This document shows positions 24,043-36,900 of a DNA stretch of 64,000 bases, one piece after another. Within the stretch, counting starts at the first letter, position 1. Each line of letters begins with the position of its first letter. This DNA comes from Pinus tabuliformis (taxonomy: Eukaryota > Streptophyta > Pinopsida > Pinales > Pinaceae): assembly GCA_031772625.1 (NCBI GenBank), contig CM062804.1, forward strand, positions 278,460,598 through 278,524,597, read 5' to 3'. Below the pieces are notes generated by a model. That model ran no database searches. It worked only from the letters and a program-made list of their open reading frames with translations, and was not told where the DNA came from. The position numbers and the translations under genes are program-made.

Positions 24043-26113
24043 CGGTGGGCTCCAGTATTGTAGTAATGATGCTGCAACTCCTGGGACTCCCTTCTTTACT
24101 TTTATCAACCTAGTTGTTCGTAACAAACTTCGAATCGACGATGCTATATGCACAAGTACTAGCTCTTGCCGCATGGTGTCACTTGATCAACTGGCACAAG
24201 TTCACTACGAGCTTAAGTGAACTTTTATGAGATCTTAGAAGAAGATTTTAACTATGATGGATGAAATCTAACTCAAAAGAGGCTAGTCTACTTGGAGAAA
24301 GAAGCTGAAAGCTGAAAGGAAATGCAAACCCTAGCAAACCCTAGTTTTACCGACTAACCTTAATCGTGCAAGGAAAGAGATGAAAGTTGCGGAAATGGAT
24401 GCCATTGACTCTTGGAAATGTACAATGCATGTGACTAAGCTACTTCTGAATGAAAATATGGAAAAAACATCTTTTTGTATTTTTGAGTAATTTTGCAGAA
24501 TTATTATGCATGTGCTTTAACTATTTTTAACTGTGCAAAGGTTGGTTGGTGAAAGGAAATGGAGTGGGCACTTGCAGGAGGTTGGGAAGGTGAGAAGAGC
24601 ACCTAATGGGTCCCTAGCACCCTTCCAGAGAATTTCACAGTGATCAGATCTCAAAAAACTGCTCACGTGAACTTCTACAGGAACAGCCGAAAGATGATTT
24701 TAGAGGGTTGATGGTGGAAAAATGGTGGGAAAGTGGAAATGAAAGATGGATAAGGATGTGAAGGGGTCTAGGACCTGGTAAATGAAGCTGAGGAGTGATG
24801 AAGGTGGTTGGATTTGTTCAAGGATGGAGGGAGCAATGTTGCACAAGAACGTAGAAATTAGGGCAAATTGGAAAAGTGTAGCAAATGAAGGGAAGAAATC
24901 TTGGATTAGGGGTTGGAGCAGGTTGTATAATGGAGGAAGGGTAGGTAGGGATGTATCACAGGTTCTCTGCACACTATTGTCCAAAACTGAATGAACAAAG
25001 ACTGAGAAAACTAGAGATTTATCTATTTTTACCTAATCTGACCTAAAAACCAGAAACATGATGAACATAAGTTTATAGATAGGAAATCATGCAAGGGAAC
25101 TATGGAAACTAAGCAAGAACAAATCTAAACATGTAGACACAACTAATATCAACTTCTTCCAACCTAAAATCTAACACTAGCAATTGCATTGGAAGGAAAA
25201 AACAGTGTTTTTGTGGCAGCAAGTATGCCTTGGTCTCAACTCATGGTCCCAAGGAGGGAGAGATGAGATCAAGGATTGCTTGATGGCCTTTTTGCAGATC
25301 TTTTCTATTACCAAATTCTCAAATCAACTTGAAACATGAAAAGATATTTTAATCATCAAAAACAACCTAAGTAACAAAGCAAGATCTTAACCTAAATAAC
25401 AGAAATTATTCTGTGAATGCAAGGAAAATACATAAAAGTACACAAAGGAGGTACTGGAACTTGGGTTGGACCCAACCCGAAGAGCTACAGTCTCCTAAGA
25501 AAGGTCAGAGCTGGTGCAAAGTGAAATTCATCTCCATTACTAAAAAAATAATCATGTCACAAAACTGTTTACAGCAAGAGCTCGAAAATGAGCTGAAATG
25601 CAGAGCTGCACTAAAGTGTGAAAAACAACTGTTCAATGGCTATCCTAATAGCTAAAATCTAACTAACAAAACTAAGGCCGTAAGCCTTCTTATTTATATA
25701 AATGGGGACCTCCAACAGTCCTCCTAAAATCAAGGAACTCAACTTCCTGGAACTGAAGATAACAACAGTCCTACCTGACTTGCTTGGCTGCCCCTTGTCT
25801 TTGTGCTCTGAGCTTTTGATGGAAAATTCAAGGTAAGGGCTCATAAATGAAGGGGACACCCTCCTACAAATCCTCTCCCTTGTTCTTCCATGAATTTGGC
25901 TGCCAAGTTCTCATTAAGCCTTTGATTTTGTCTCAAAATTGACCAAAAATCTGCATAAAGCACACATTAGACTTTTTGGCATAATGACTAACCCAATTCA
26001 CTCTTTTAGCATAAATATGATCAAAAAATTGCAATAAACTAATGAGAAGGTGGATTAAGGTGAATTAAGAGGTAAAATGAGCCCATATAATTACCCATTT
26101 CTGAGGCTCATCA
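24043..26113 (-). repeat. 3' LTR of element A
   Basis: 2071 bp, matching 32074-32993 plus 38831-40016. A sample of the first 175 bp differs from the other copy at more than 20 sites, so the insertion is old. A TATA-like TATATAAATA reads on the minus strand at 25691-25700. Short ORFs inside it (for example 24700-24984 minus) have no coding support. Confidence 0.88.
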
Positions 26114-26126
26114 TCACCCCCTACTG
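26114..26126 (-). other. polypurine tract of element A
   Basis: On the minus strand this reads CAGTAGGGGGTGA directly before the LTR start TGATGAGC. The same words, including the preceding GAGCAACACTTT, occur at the PPT of element B (61561-61583). Confidence 0.85.
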
Positions 26127-26221
26127 AAAGTGTTGCTCATGCTCTGAGCAACTAATCCATCTCGTCATCCTTGATGGCCCTGGTGACCTCCCTATCATCC
26201 CAAGCTTCTGAAGTGGTCTAC

Positions 26222-27549
26222 TCATGTGTGCCATAACATTCTGCCTTCTTGTCCATGTCCTTCCACTGCTCCTCCTATTCTTCTTGTTTGAATTCTTGTG
26301 CTTTTCCTGGCCTTAAAATACATGGAGGTTTGCCTTTTTCTTTTTCCTTTTTGTTTTGTAAGTGTGCTTAATGTAGCAAGCATAGCTGTTACTTCCCTTG
26401 CCAAGATTTCAGTGGATGTTTCTTTCTGCTGCTCTTTCCCTGCACTTCCTTAGAAATCTCTATGCCCACTGTTTCTACTTGTGTCAATGATATCTCAGGG
26501 TGTGTCTTTTCTTTCTCTTGCTGGGTCCCTGCCTTGGTTGTGGCAGACTTCTTTTGGTCTTTCTTGGCCTTTTTCTTCCCAACCTTTTTCCTTTTTCCCT
26601 TTTTTGTTTTTGTTGTTGTCTCCTTTTCTATCTTATGCTCAGCGGTCTTGTCAAATTCCACTTTTTCCTTCTGTTATTCCTCTGTTTTACCCTCAGCTTG
26701 AATGTCCTGTGCTCCCTCATCAATGTTCTTCTCAATTTCTTCAGTTTTCTCCCCCTCATCACTGCTAAATGGGCTGATGTTCTCAGCCAAAGTTTTGATG
26801 TTATCATTTGTGGACATATTTTTGAAGATTTCCCAAGCTATGGGGACAGTATAGGTGTGTAAAGCATCTTCGACCAATAGTTTGATGAGTCCATGGTGGG
26901 CTAACTGATCTGGGACTCCTGCATTTAGCTTGGTACCACATTCAATTAAAGACTGAAGGAGGAAATATGGGATGCTTAGTTTCCTAGCTGGAGGCAAGTC
27001 CATCCCATACCTCAATTCGTGTAGCAGCCTGAAATGATAACCATAAATGATGCTAACCCTCCCTTCACATGTGATATACTTTATTATTTGATAACTGACT
27101 TCATTCCAGAGAGGAGGAAAGCTTGTCCTCCTGACCCCGTTTTTGTCTTCTACAGGATGCTCCTCAAGAAGAAAAAATGTTTTCTTAGCCATTTGTCCCA
27201 ATGACCTCTCCTCTTTGCTCCAGGGGAGCCCCAATGGTAAACCGGTAATTCTACTGATGAAATCAAGGGTAAGTTATAGGGTAAAACCCTTAAAACTAAC
27301 TGTGGCATGTGTCTTCGAATGTGGTCTCAGGGATATGAAAAACTCTTAAGTCACCTCCTCATCATAACCCTGAATTATGTCAAAGAAGGATATCCAATTT
27401 GCCCTAGTGAAAAGGTCCACCACCTCAGGGTGCTCATATAGTTTGCTAGAGTTTAAGGGTTCTTTCCTCATGAATCCTCCTAGCATGGTGTTGAGTTTGT
27501 GTTTTAACCAGCAAAGAAAATGCTTAGGTGGGAAAAAAAAAACAGTCAA
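26222..27549 (-). pseudogene. Element A post-pol ORF (unknown function)
   Basis: On the minus strand 27549-26389 stays in one frame with three stops, then shifts frame near 26400. It reads LFTRANWISFFDIIQGYDEE, a stretch ending FISRITGLPLGLPW, and then an open 186 aa block. That block includes EDKNGVRR, YGYHFRLLHELRYG and KLSIPYFLLQSLIECG. A highly charged Lys/Glu tail follows. Element B encodes the same protein at 58965-61061. The N-terminal pattern vaguely resembles the putative plant transposon protein domain seen near Athila-type elements. That is a memory-based guess. Its role in the element is unknown. Confidence 0.65.
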
Positions 27550-29690
27550 TCACTGAAACAGAGGATAGTTGAATTCGGTTTTTTCTGAACCCAAGAAGGA
27601 ATTTCTCATGTGTTCCTTACAATATCAAATAGCAATAGTTCCCTTGTTTTAAAACTACTGTCACAAAATTTGACTGTCTGTTTATGAAAAGATTTTTTTT
27701 TTTTTTTTTTTTTTTACAGAACAGAGCATAAGGACACAGGTTCTTTTCTCAGCACATAGATAGATATGTAAATTCAGGTTTTTTTTTTCACACACACAGG
27801 CTGGCCTCTACTACTGCATGTATCTTCCTTACAGGAGAATTTAAAAAAATGATGAGGAGATTTCAGATGCAAAGAAAAAACTGGGTAAACTCAGTGAAAT
27901 ATGCAGGCAGACTTTCACTTTTTTCTCAATGCACAGGTAGACTTTTACTCTCGTTTTTCAATCTAATGCCATGTTCAATTCACCACCTTGCACAAACAAA
28001 TCATGCACAGAGAAGTTTTCCCGAGCCTACCTCATTTTGAGCTTGAAATTCGACAAAAATTCTGGGTTTTCTTTCTGCAGAGCTATTCTCTGCCTTTCCT
28101 ATAGAACCCTTCCTATAGAAGTCACCCGGCTCCTGTAGAATGAAACTGTGCTTCCTGTAGAGTCCGATAGGCGGGAGATTTTCAAAAAACAGGTAGAAAT
28201 ATGGTGGAGGATGACTGGTTAGCTGCTCTGGAAGTGGTAGATGTGTACTCTAGTCGAGAACGTCGTGAGTGCAGAATGAACACAGGGTGGTGAATGTCTT
28301 AACTGAGCTGTTTTTTATCTGTGGGCGTGATTCGTGGTGAGGTGATGAGGTGGCCGAACTGGACCGTTGATCCCCACTACAGTGTTATTATGAAACTGTA
28401 TGTTCTCTACCTGTTAATCACATGACATCAGTTGCGCTGGAGTTCAAAACATCTGCCACTACCTGTTTTTTAAATTTCCCATGAGTTGACTATACACGTG
28501 TGTTGTGTGATCTTCGGATGAGTGCAATCGAACCAGCTGAGGGTGTCGAGTTAACTGGCCACCTTTCTGGCTTAATCCAACCATTTCATTCGTTCATGAA
28601 GTTTCAAATCATACAGATGCAAATAGAGGAACTGGTTTAGACACTTACCTATAAGTCGAAATGTGCGTGCTACTTGGTTCTTTTGCTGTTGCATGCTCAT
28701 ATTCAATTGTTGCATGCCTGTATCCCTTCTGCTATATGATTTTTTTTTCTTGATGTGTGGCTATTTCTCTTGTGCAGGTATCCTCTGGCTGGATCTAAGC
28801 TGCAGGAGTCTATTCCAACCTTCAGATTTGCACCCTCATACTGCTGATGCTGGATTTTTGCAAGACAGTGACTTGTTTTGTCCATAGCTCCCAAACTATA
28901 GACTGGATTGACTTGAAATTTTTTTAGCATGTTTCTATCATCATTATGCACCTCCCATAGCAAAATTGTTGTCAACGGATGCATATATTTCGAGAAAAAC
29001 TGAAAATGGCTGAAGGTGATAGAGGTCAATTTCTCGGAAACCGTACCCTGGAATTGGCTGAAATTGCTTGGGCAGGTTACTATCACCCATATGCATCTCC
29101 CCATGAAACAGGTTTTTAAATGGATGCACGGATATGGAGAAAATGCAAAAATGGCTGAAGGTGATGGAGGCTGATTTCTTAGAAACCGTGCATTGGAATT
29201 GGTTGAAATTGCTTGGGCATGTTGCCATCATCCCTATACAACTCCCCATGTAACAGTTTTTTAAATGGATGCACGGTTTTCAAGTTAGGGAAAAAACAAA
29301 TTTCTGCTCTATGTATTTTTGTATCAGAGCATTCTGCAGTTTTTTGGACAGTAAGAAAAATGAGCTTGGGGTGTGATGCAGGCATGGAAATGATGGAAGA
29401 GGGGTTTGAAGACTGCAGGAGGATTTATGAACCCTTCATGAAGCTTCCCTGTTCCTCAAACTACTTTTGAAGTCCATTTCTAGCTCTCTGTAATTTCTAC
29501 AGGATCCTCCTGTAGAAAACACAGTTTTCAGAAAAGAAGCACAATGAGGTGGAAAGAATGTCAAAAATGATGGAGAAGGGTGAGGGATGGTAGGATAGGT
29601 GCTGTTATTGGTTTCAAAGATTTCTTGGCACCTGCTACTGCTTCCTGAAGTTCTACAAACCTATAATACAACTGGAAATTCATTTTTTTT
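27550..29690 (-). other. Element A non-coding linker
   Basis: About 2.1 kb between the post-pol ORF and the linker repeats with no convincing coding. It has a 24-base T run near 27690, scattered TCCTGTAGA/TCTACAGGA words (for example 28130-28160 and 29495-29515) and a three-copy tandem repeat at 28876-29300. Element B has a linker with similar words at the equivalent place. Confidence 0.55.
28876..29300. repeat. tandem repeat, three copies of about 144 bp
   Basis: The phrase TGGAATTGGCTGAAATTGC and its variants recur at 28904, 29049 and 29193. Each is followed by a short ATCA block, CTCCCCAT and AATGGATGCAcgg. The second and third copies are close to each other; the first is more diverged. 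Confidence 0.8.
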
Positions 29691-29699
29691 CTCTTTTTT

Positions 29700-29920
29700 T
29701 TTTGTTTTTTTTAAATAGCTAGGGCACCTCAAAGAGGTTTCACCCTAATTGTCTGCCCTCGGTACCTCCAAGGGAGGTTTTCACCCAGGGATCTTATTCT
29801 CTTTTTCTTTTCTCTTCTTTCCAACCCATTGACCGCCTCATGGAGGTTTTCAATTAATGAGCCAATCTGAGGTGCCTCTGAGGAGGTTTTCACCTTAGAG
29901 TTTTATTTCCCTCTTATTTT
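29700..29920 (-). repeat. AACCTC-GAGGC linker motif repeats
   Basis: Five loose copies of a short word (on the minus strand GAAAACCTCCTnnGAGGCACC) are separated by 30-60 bp of pyrimidine-rich sequence. Element B has the same kind of array after pol (57165-57330), in the same sense relative to the element. Confidence 0.65.
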
Positions 29921-29969
29921 CATTTTTTTCTTTTTTTCTTTTTTATTTTTTCCCTACCCTACCCTACTT

Positions 29970-31470
29970 GAAAAACAAAATCATTTTCAAGTATAAGAAT
30001 ACTTCCAATGGAGCCAGGTGCATATCGAGATTAGAGACAAAATTATGTGGAGGCTTGAAATGCATGCTTCGACAGGTATCCAGATTTCAGAGACCAAATT
30101 ATTTGACTTTGAAGGGATCAAACATAGCTGAGGAAGAGAGTACTGTTGCAACTTAGTGACTGTCTGGAACCATATCTCAATATAGCTCTAATATACTTGG
30201 TCCTTTTGCTGATCTGGATAATTCTTCATATCACCTTCTACCATGACCTTCTCATCTTCCTCTTTTTGCTGATTTTTCTCTTGAATACATGGAGGATTTG
30301 ATGGTACCATGAGGGAGCTCTTTTGATCTCTGATTTTGTTGTCTTCTCTTTATCAAGTGCAGCCCATGGTTCTTTGATATTCTCTTTTGCATATTCTTCT
30401 GCTGGATGTGGTCGTTCAATGATATCAATATAATCTCTTTCTTGTAATACTCTTCCTGAGCGATGGTGAATATCATTGAGCTCAAAAGGAGTTGTTTGGA
30501 AATGTTGTGCCTCAGCATTGTAATTGGGTTGAGCTACTCCAATGTGCGGGTTTGGAAATGGCAGTACGAGTAGTTGAGTGGGGGTGTATATTTGAGATGG
30601 ATGTGGATGGGGTTGTGGTTGGGGAGGTGGTTTCCCACTATATACTTGCTAAGCCTGCCTGTTATTTGGGTTCGAGTTAGGTTGAGCAGGCATTTGGGGT
30701 TGCCTTGGTGGAGCAGGAGGCAATGGTTACGGTTGAGCAAGTGGTGGAGGAAAAGGAGTGGGAGGAGTGTTGTACTGGGGCCTCCACCTCTGATGAGGTG
30801 CATTCCACTGAGGCTGTGGCTGAGCGTAGGGGTGAAATGGATGAGCAGCTGGTTGGGAATAATAAGGAAATGTGAAGGACCAAGGAGGAGGTGTGGACCA
30901 GGAAGGATGAGCAGCGGACCCCAAGAAGGCATGGAAGTGGCTTGATAGGGGTTGTAATAGGTCTGGGATGTCCCTTGAATTCCCTGCTGGTAAGGTATGG
31001 GTCCATGTGGTCTCCTTTGGTTCATATAATAGAGTGGTTTAGTAGCTCCTTTGGCCATCTAATATGCAGCTTTAATTCCAGGCAAGGAAGGGCACTGGTT
31101 CGTATGATGGTCTTTTTCACAGACAAAACACACTTCTATAGAGTGCAATGGACATTCGTTCCTAGGATGCTTTCTAGTGCACCTAGGACAAAAGATGGCC
31201 AAAGCCCTCTCGGCTTCCTCTTGCTTCCTTTGGATCTGCAAGGTATCCATTTGCATGGCAATAGTCTGTCTGATCTCGCTCTTGAAATATTCCCACATGT
31301 TTCCAATTTCACCTTCAATGGATGAGTTGGAAGAAAAGGTATTGCTCCCAACATTTCTATTTTCAACCATTTTCTCTAGAGGAATGTTTTCTTCTTCTTC
31401 TCCCCTAGAGGTTCTTCAAAATATGTCTTGCTGTCCACCTAGGGGTTCTTCTTAATCATAGCCATTGAAG
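29970..31470 (-). pseudogene. Element A gag remnant (core deleted)
   Basis: On the minus strand the 31370-31059 ORF reads SSNSSIEGEIGNMWEYFKSE. Two Cys/His fingers follow, CPRCTRKHPRNEC and CFVCEKDHHTNQC (both CX2C-X3-H-X4-C), then QCPSLPGIKAAY. A Pro-rich tail with MNQRRPHGPIPYQQG follows (31058-30534). Then comes a region with HHRSGRVL, the counterpart of DLRSGRVL in element B. Compared with B, the roughly 190-residue gag core (B 45990-46580) is missing, so the N-terminal stub MVENRN joins almost directly to the finger region. Everything from protease to integrase is also missing, and the sequence passes into the post-pol linker. The remaining product might still bind RNA. Confidence 0.72.
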
Positions 31471-31629
31471 AAGAGAGAAGGTTGGTTGTGTGAAGCAGTG
31501 GGCGTGTTGTGAAAACATTTTTCTGACTTATCTCTACTCCTACAAGGCATGAAAGGAAATCTTTTTGGTTGATTGTTGTTTTTTTTTTCTTCTTGTACCT
31601 GCAAAACTGAAATAGATTGAACTGCAACT

Positions 31630-31990
31630 AACTAAAATCTATCTTGTTGAAATGAAAATACAGAATTGAAATGAAAGCAGGAAAGGACTAATCTATTTTG
31701 TTGAAATGAAATTGCAGAATTGAAATGAAAGTAGGAAATGACTAGTCTATGTTGCAGAATTGAAATTGCAGAAATGAAATGCTAAGATACGCTTGCAGAA
31801 TAGAAATGCTAATCTACGCTTGCAGAATTGAAATCACGGAATTGAAATGCTAATCTATGAAAGCGGGTAATATCTAATCTACGCTTGCTAAAATGAAACG
31901 AAAGCAGGAAATGTCTAATCTACTTTTTCGGAAATAAAATTGCAGAATGGAAATGAAACAACTACTCTACTCTTGCTGAAATAAACTATT
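31630..31990 (-). repeat. minisatellite in the leader of element A
   Basis: Degenerate tandem units built from TTGCAGAATTGAAATG, GAAAGCAGGAAATG and CTAATCTAC repeat about seven to nine times between the PBS and gag. The leader of element B (45590-45760) has only one or two related words, so the array expanded in A. Confidence 0.75.
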
Positions 31991-32048
31991 TAGCAGAAGG
32001 TTGTAGTAGAAAATAGAAGAAAAGCAGCAATCACAAATACTTTGATGC

Positions 32049-32066
32049 TTCCCCGGCAACGGTGCG
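32049..32066 (-). other. primer binding site of element A
   Basis: On the minus strand this reads CGCACCGTTGCCGGGGAA, seven bases after the LTR end. It resembles the TGGCGCCGTTGCCGGGGA type used by many large plant gypsy elements. The matching PBS in element B is at 45525. Confidence 0.75.
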
Positions 32067-32993
32067 AAAAAGATGGTGGGCTCCAGTATGGTAGCAATAA
32101 TGCTGCAACTTCTGGGGCTCCCTTCTTTACTTTTATCAACCCAGTAGTTTGTAACAAACCTGGAAGCGACGGTGCTATATGCACATGTATTAGCTCTTAT
32201 TGTAGGCTATCACTTGATCAACTGGCACAAGTTCGCTACGAGCTTAAGACAACTTCTATGAGCTCTTAGAAGAAGCTTTTAACTGTGATGGATGAAAGCT
32301 AACTCAAAAGAGGCTAGTCTACTTGGAGAAAGAAGCTGAAAGCTGAAAGGAAATGCAAACCCTAGCAAACCCTAGTTTTACTGACTAACCCTACTAGTGC
32401 AAGAAAAGAGATGAAAGCTGTGGAAATGGATGCCATTGACTCTTGAAAAGGTAAAATGCATGTGACTAAGCTACTTCTGAAGGAAAATATTGAAAAAAAC
32501 ATCTTTTTGTATTTTTGAGTAATTTTGTAGAATTATTAGGCATGTGCTTTAACTATTTTTTACTGTGCAGAGGTTGGTTGGCGAAAGGAAATGGAGTGGG
32601 TGCTTGCAAGAGGTTGGGAAGGTGAGAAGAGGGCCTAAGGGGTCCCTAGCACCCTTCTAGAGAATTTCATAGTGATCAGATCTCAAAAAACTGCTCACGT
32701 GAACTTCTACAGGATGTCTACAGGGGTTCTACAGGAAGTTCTATAGGAACAGCCGAAAGATGATTTTAGAGGGTTGATGGTGGAAAAACGGTGGGAAAGT
32801 GGAAATGAAGGATGGATAAGGATGTGAAGGGGTCTAGGACCTGGTAAATGAAGTTGAGGAGTGATGAAGGTGGTTGGATTTGTTCAAGGATGGAGGGAGC
32901 AATGTTGCACAAGAACGTAGAAATTATGGCAAATTGGAAAAGTGTGGCAAATGAAGGGAAGGAATCTTGTATTACGGGTTGGAGCAGGTTATA

Positions 32994-33326
32994 TGTTGGG
33001 TCCCTATAATACTAGTGATTACCACATTACTATTGTAGTTACACCACTTATTTATATTGTTGTGCCCATATTACCCCCATGTTGTTATTTCTGTGCCCCA
33101 TAGAATCCCTCTATTGTTATTTTTGTGGCTTTATATTATTATTGTTAGGTCGGCTGGATTATATTGTGACTCCTTAGACTCCTATATATAGAAAGGAGGT
33201 TTTGTCATTTTTATCATCCAAGAATTGTTCATTTATGTAATGTAAAGGAGGTTGCCCCCTCGAAGAGGCTGAATTCTAAGGCGTTGATCTATATTTTCTA
33301 TCTTTTCTTGAGCTGGTTTCATAACA
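32994..33326 (+). repeat. 5' LTR of the intact chromovirus
   Basis: 333 bp. A TATA-like CCTATATATAG lies near 33180, and an AATGTAAAGG region downstream may hold the RNA end. It is the same length as 38493-38825. Confidence 0.95.
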
Positions 33327-33328
33327 TT

Positions 33329-33340
33329 TGGTATCAGAGC
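33329..33340 (+). other. PBS, initiator Met tRNA type
   Basis: TGGTATCAGAGC, two bases after the LTR end. It is the usual complement of the 3' end of plant initiator-methionine tRNA. Confidence 0.93.
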
Positions 33341-33993
33341 TTTGGATTCTAGGGTTTCGCTGCTCCAAACAGGTCATCGTGGCATTTTTGCTATAAATTT
33401 TTTTCTGTAACGTTTCAGAAGTCGCAAAAAAAACCCATTTGAGAAGAAATCGCGCTGAACCTTGGGTCCAAATTTCAGAGCTTTTCAAGCGATATTTGTG
33501 GAGATATGATCTGAGGAAGTTGGTCTTTTTGCAGACTCCTGAATTACATTCAAAACAGGTGACCTGGGGAAAATCGTCATAACTTTCTCTCTGGGGATCG
33601 GATTGAAATTTTGTAAGAAGGTACAGAAAGAGGACAGATTGTAGTTTCTTGTATGCGAGTTTCAGATCCAAAGGTTGAAACAGTGACTCGTGGCACATCA
33701 TACAAGTTCGCTCTACTAAACTAGTCTAAAAGCAAGTCACTGTGGGAGATTTCACATAACTCTTCCTTGGAGAATCCAATTTGGGTCAGACTTGTGGCAT
33801 TGGAAAGAGGATGTAGAAGGCTACTACAGGCTGCAACTTCAGAATTGGATGATCTGAAATTACAGAGATACATCAGATTCAATATCAGGCTTCTATAAAG
33901 TGAAAAAAGGTGTGTAGTTTTTTTTTAAATTTTTGTGTAAGCTTGGTTTAACGGAATTCAAAGGGCATAGTAAAGCATTATTATCGGTAACTG
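33341..33993 (+). other. 5' leader of the intact chromovirus
   Basis: 650 bp of untranslated leader. It contains two or three loosely repeated blocks. In each, a CATAACT phrase with CTCTCTGGGGAT or CTTCCTTGGAGA is followed by a GAAAGAGGA phrase. The ATG of gag follows at 33994. No other coding was seen. Confidence 0.7.
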
Positions 33994-36900
33994 ATGCCCC
34001 GAGGAAAGAAAATGAAAACACCTAGTAAGGAACCTGAAAGCTCTAGCATGACTCATGAAGAAGAGGAAGAAATGCTACATGATATATCAAAATTACAAGA
34101 ACAAGTGCAACAAATGTCACGCTCACAAAAGCTAACAGAAGCTAAGATAAATGGCGTGGAATCTAAGATAAAGGGCATGGAAGCTAAGATGGATTATTTG
34201 AAGAAGGATTTGAAGACAAACATGGCGGATTTGAAGACAGATTTGAAGACAGATTTAAAGACAGACATGGCAGATTTGAAGACAGATTTGACAAATTTCT
34301 TACAAGAAATACTTACTAATGGTGAAAAGGGTGTAAAGGAAACTCATGATGTGAACAAAAGTAGTGTTAATCATGATTCCATAGACTCTAATGTTGGATC
34401 GAAGACCCACCATATTCCAAAAATCGATATGAGGAAGTTTGATGGCAAGGATCCCGCCACATGGATATTACAGATGGAGCAGTTCTTCGATCTCAATAAT
34501 GTGCAAAACACACAAAAAGTACGTATGGCAACTGTATATTTGGAACCAAATCAATTTGTATGGTATCAATGGCTTTGCTCTCGTAAAAAATTTATCACTT
34601 GGGCAATTTTGGAAGAATTGATAGCACATTATGAAGATACAAAAAGCAACACTTTTTTTAGCCAATTGATAAGTCTCAAACAAAAGGGTTCAGTAATGGA
34701 GCACATTGAGGAGTTCCAAAAATTGAACATAAGGGTAAAAGATATTCCAGAGGAGCATAGGATTGATGTGTTCATAGGGTCTTTAAAGGATAATATCCAA
34801 CATGATGTTCAGCTTTGGGAACCTGATTCATTAGAGAAGGCATTCAGGTTAGCAAGAAAAATGGAAAGCAAAATTATGGCAACTAGGAAGCATACCACTC
34901 ACAACTATAAAGACGGAAGTGTTGTTGCCCCTAGTCTTCCACAACCTATAAGGTTGACACCACAACAATTGGAAGAAAAAAGAGCAAAAGGGCTTTGTTA
35001 CAGTTGTGATAGCAAATACACTAAAGGTCATAAGTGTGCTGAGAAGAAATTATTCTACATAGATTGTGAAGAGGAAGAAGAAAAGGAGCAAGAAAGGTCA
35101 AAAGAAGAAGATATACTCCAGGAACAAAGCCTAGATGAAGAACAAATAAATCCGACCATATCTTGTAATGCATTGGCGGGAATTACCACTCCTCAAACCA
35201 TCAAGATAGAAGGACAAATCAAGAAGAAAAAGGTAATAGTGTTGATTGATTCAGGAAGCACCCACAATTTTATTCATTGTAGGGTAGCAAAAGAATTGAA
35301 TTGCTTCCTATATCCAGCACCAGAGTGTCAAGTGATGATTGCAAATGGAGGAACAATAAATTTCTCTGGAAAGTGCCATAATATCAAGCTATCCATGGGA
35401 GAATATGTATTGACTAGCCCAATGCTTTCCATTCCAATGGGTACAATAGCTTTTAATTTTCAAGAACTTTTCATCAAATTTTCTACGGAAGGAAAGGAAG
35501 TTGAATTAAGGGGTATTGCAGGGAAACCAGGAAAGATAATCAGCTCTAATGGTATGACAAAGCTTCTAAAAAAGGAGCAAAGAGGTGTAATTGCACAATT
35601 ATGTTCGCTAGATGTTTCCACATTGGAATCATCTATTTCTCCAGATCTCCAAAAAGTCCTGGACAATCATTCCAAGGTATTTGAGACTCCCAAAGGTCTC
35701 CCACCTATGCGTGATCATGATCATGCTATTCATCTGATTCCAGGAAGTGTTCCTCCAAACATCAGGCCGTACAGATATCCCTATGTCCAAAAAAGTGAAA
35801 TTGAACGTATGGTTGCAGAAATGCTAGAGGCTGGTATAATTCAACCAAGTCAAAGTTCTTTCTCTGCTCCAGTAGTATTGGTGCACAAGAAGGATGGATC
35901 ATGGCGCATGTGTCCAGATTATAGGGAGCTCAACAAGCTCACTATTAAAGATAAGTTCCCCATTCCTGTCATTGATGAATTACTGGATGAATTGCATGGA
36001 TCAATTTACTTCACCAAGTTGGATCTTCGTTCGGGATATCATCAAATCAGAATGAAGATTGAAGACATTCCGAAAACGGCATTTAGAACTCATGAGGGTC
36101 ATTATGAATTTTTGGTCATGCCTTTTGGCCTTACCAATGCACCTTCAACATTTCAAGGTTTGATGAATTCAATTTTCAAACCATTCCTTAGAAAATTTGT
36201 GTTAGTATTTTTTGATGATATACTAATCTACAGCAAGTCTTGGAAGGATCATGTTGAACATGTTGACAGGGTGCTACAACTATTGGAGGAGAAACAATTA
36301 TATGCAAAAAGATCCAAATGTTTCTTTGGAGTCCAGGAGGTGGAATATTTGGGTCATATTGTATCTCATGAAGGAGTTAAGGTAGACCCTAGCAAAATTA
36401 AAGCCATTAAGGAATGGAAAATCCCCACATCCATAAAGCATCTGCGAGGATTTCTTGGGTTGACAGGGTATTATCGCAAGTTTGTTAAGAATTATGGGAG
36501 AATAGCAGCACCTCTAACAACATTATTGAAGAAAGATGCATTTTCATGGACTCCGGAAGCAACAAAGGCCTTTGAACATCTTAAAGAGGCAATGTGCCAA
36601 GCACCGGTCTTAGCTACACCGGACTTCACAAAAACCTTTATTGTGGAATGTGATGCTTCAGGAAATGGAATTGGTGTTGTTCTAATGCAAGATGAAAGAC
36701 CCATTGCTTTTGAAAGTCGTCCAATCAAGGGAAAGTTTTTAAGCAAAGCTATTTATGAGAAGGAAATGTTGGCAATACTCCATGCACTTAAGAAATGGCG
36801 ACCCTACCTAATGGGAAGACACTTCAAGGTAAAAACGGATCATGATAGCCTTAAATACTTTTTAGAACAAAGATTATCCTCTGAAGAGCAACAAAAGTGG

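Noticed and set aside
24700..24984. 94-aa minus-strand ORF
   Set aside because: It lies inside the LTR of element A. The other LTR copy does not keep it, and no domain is visible.
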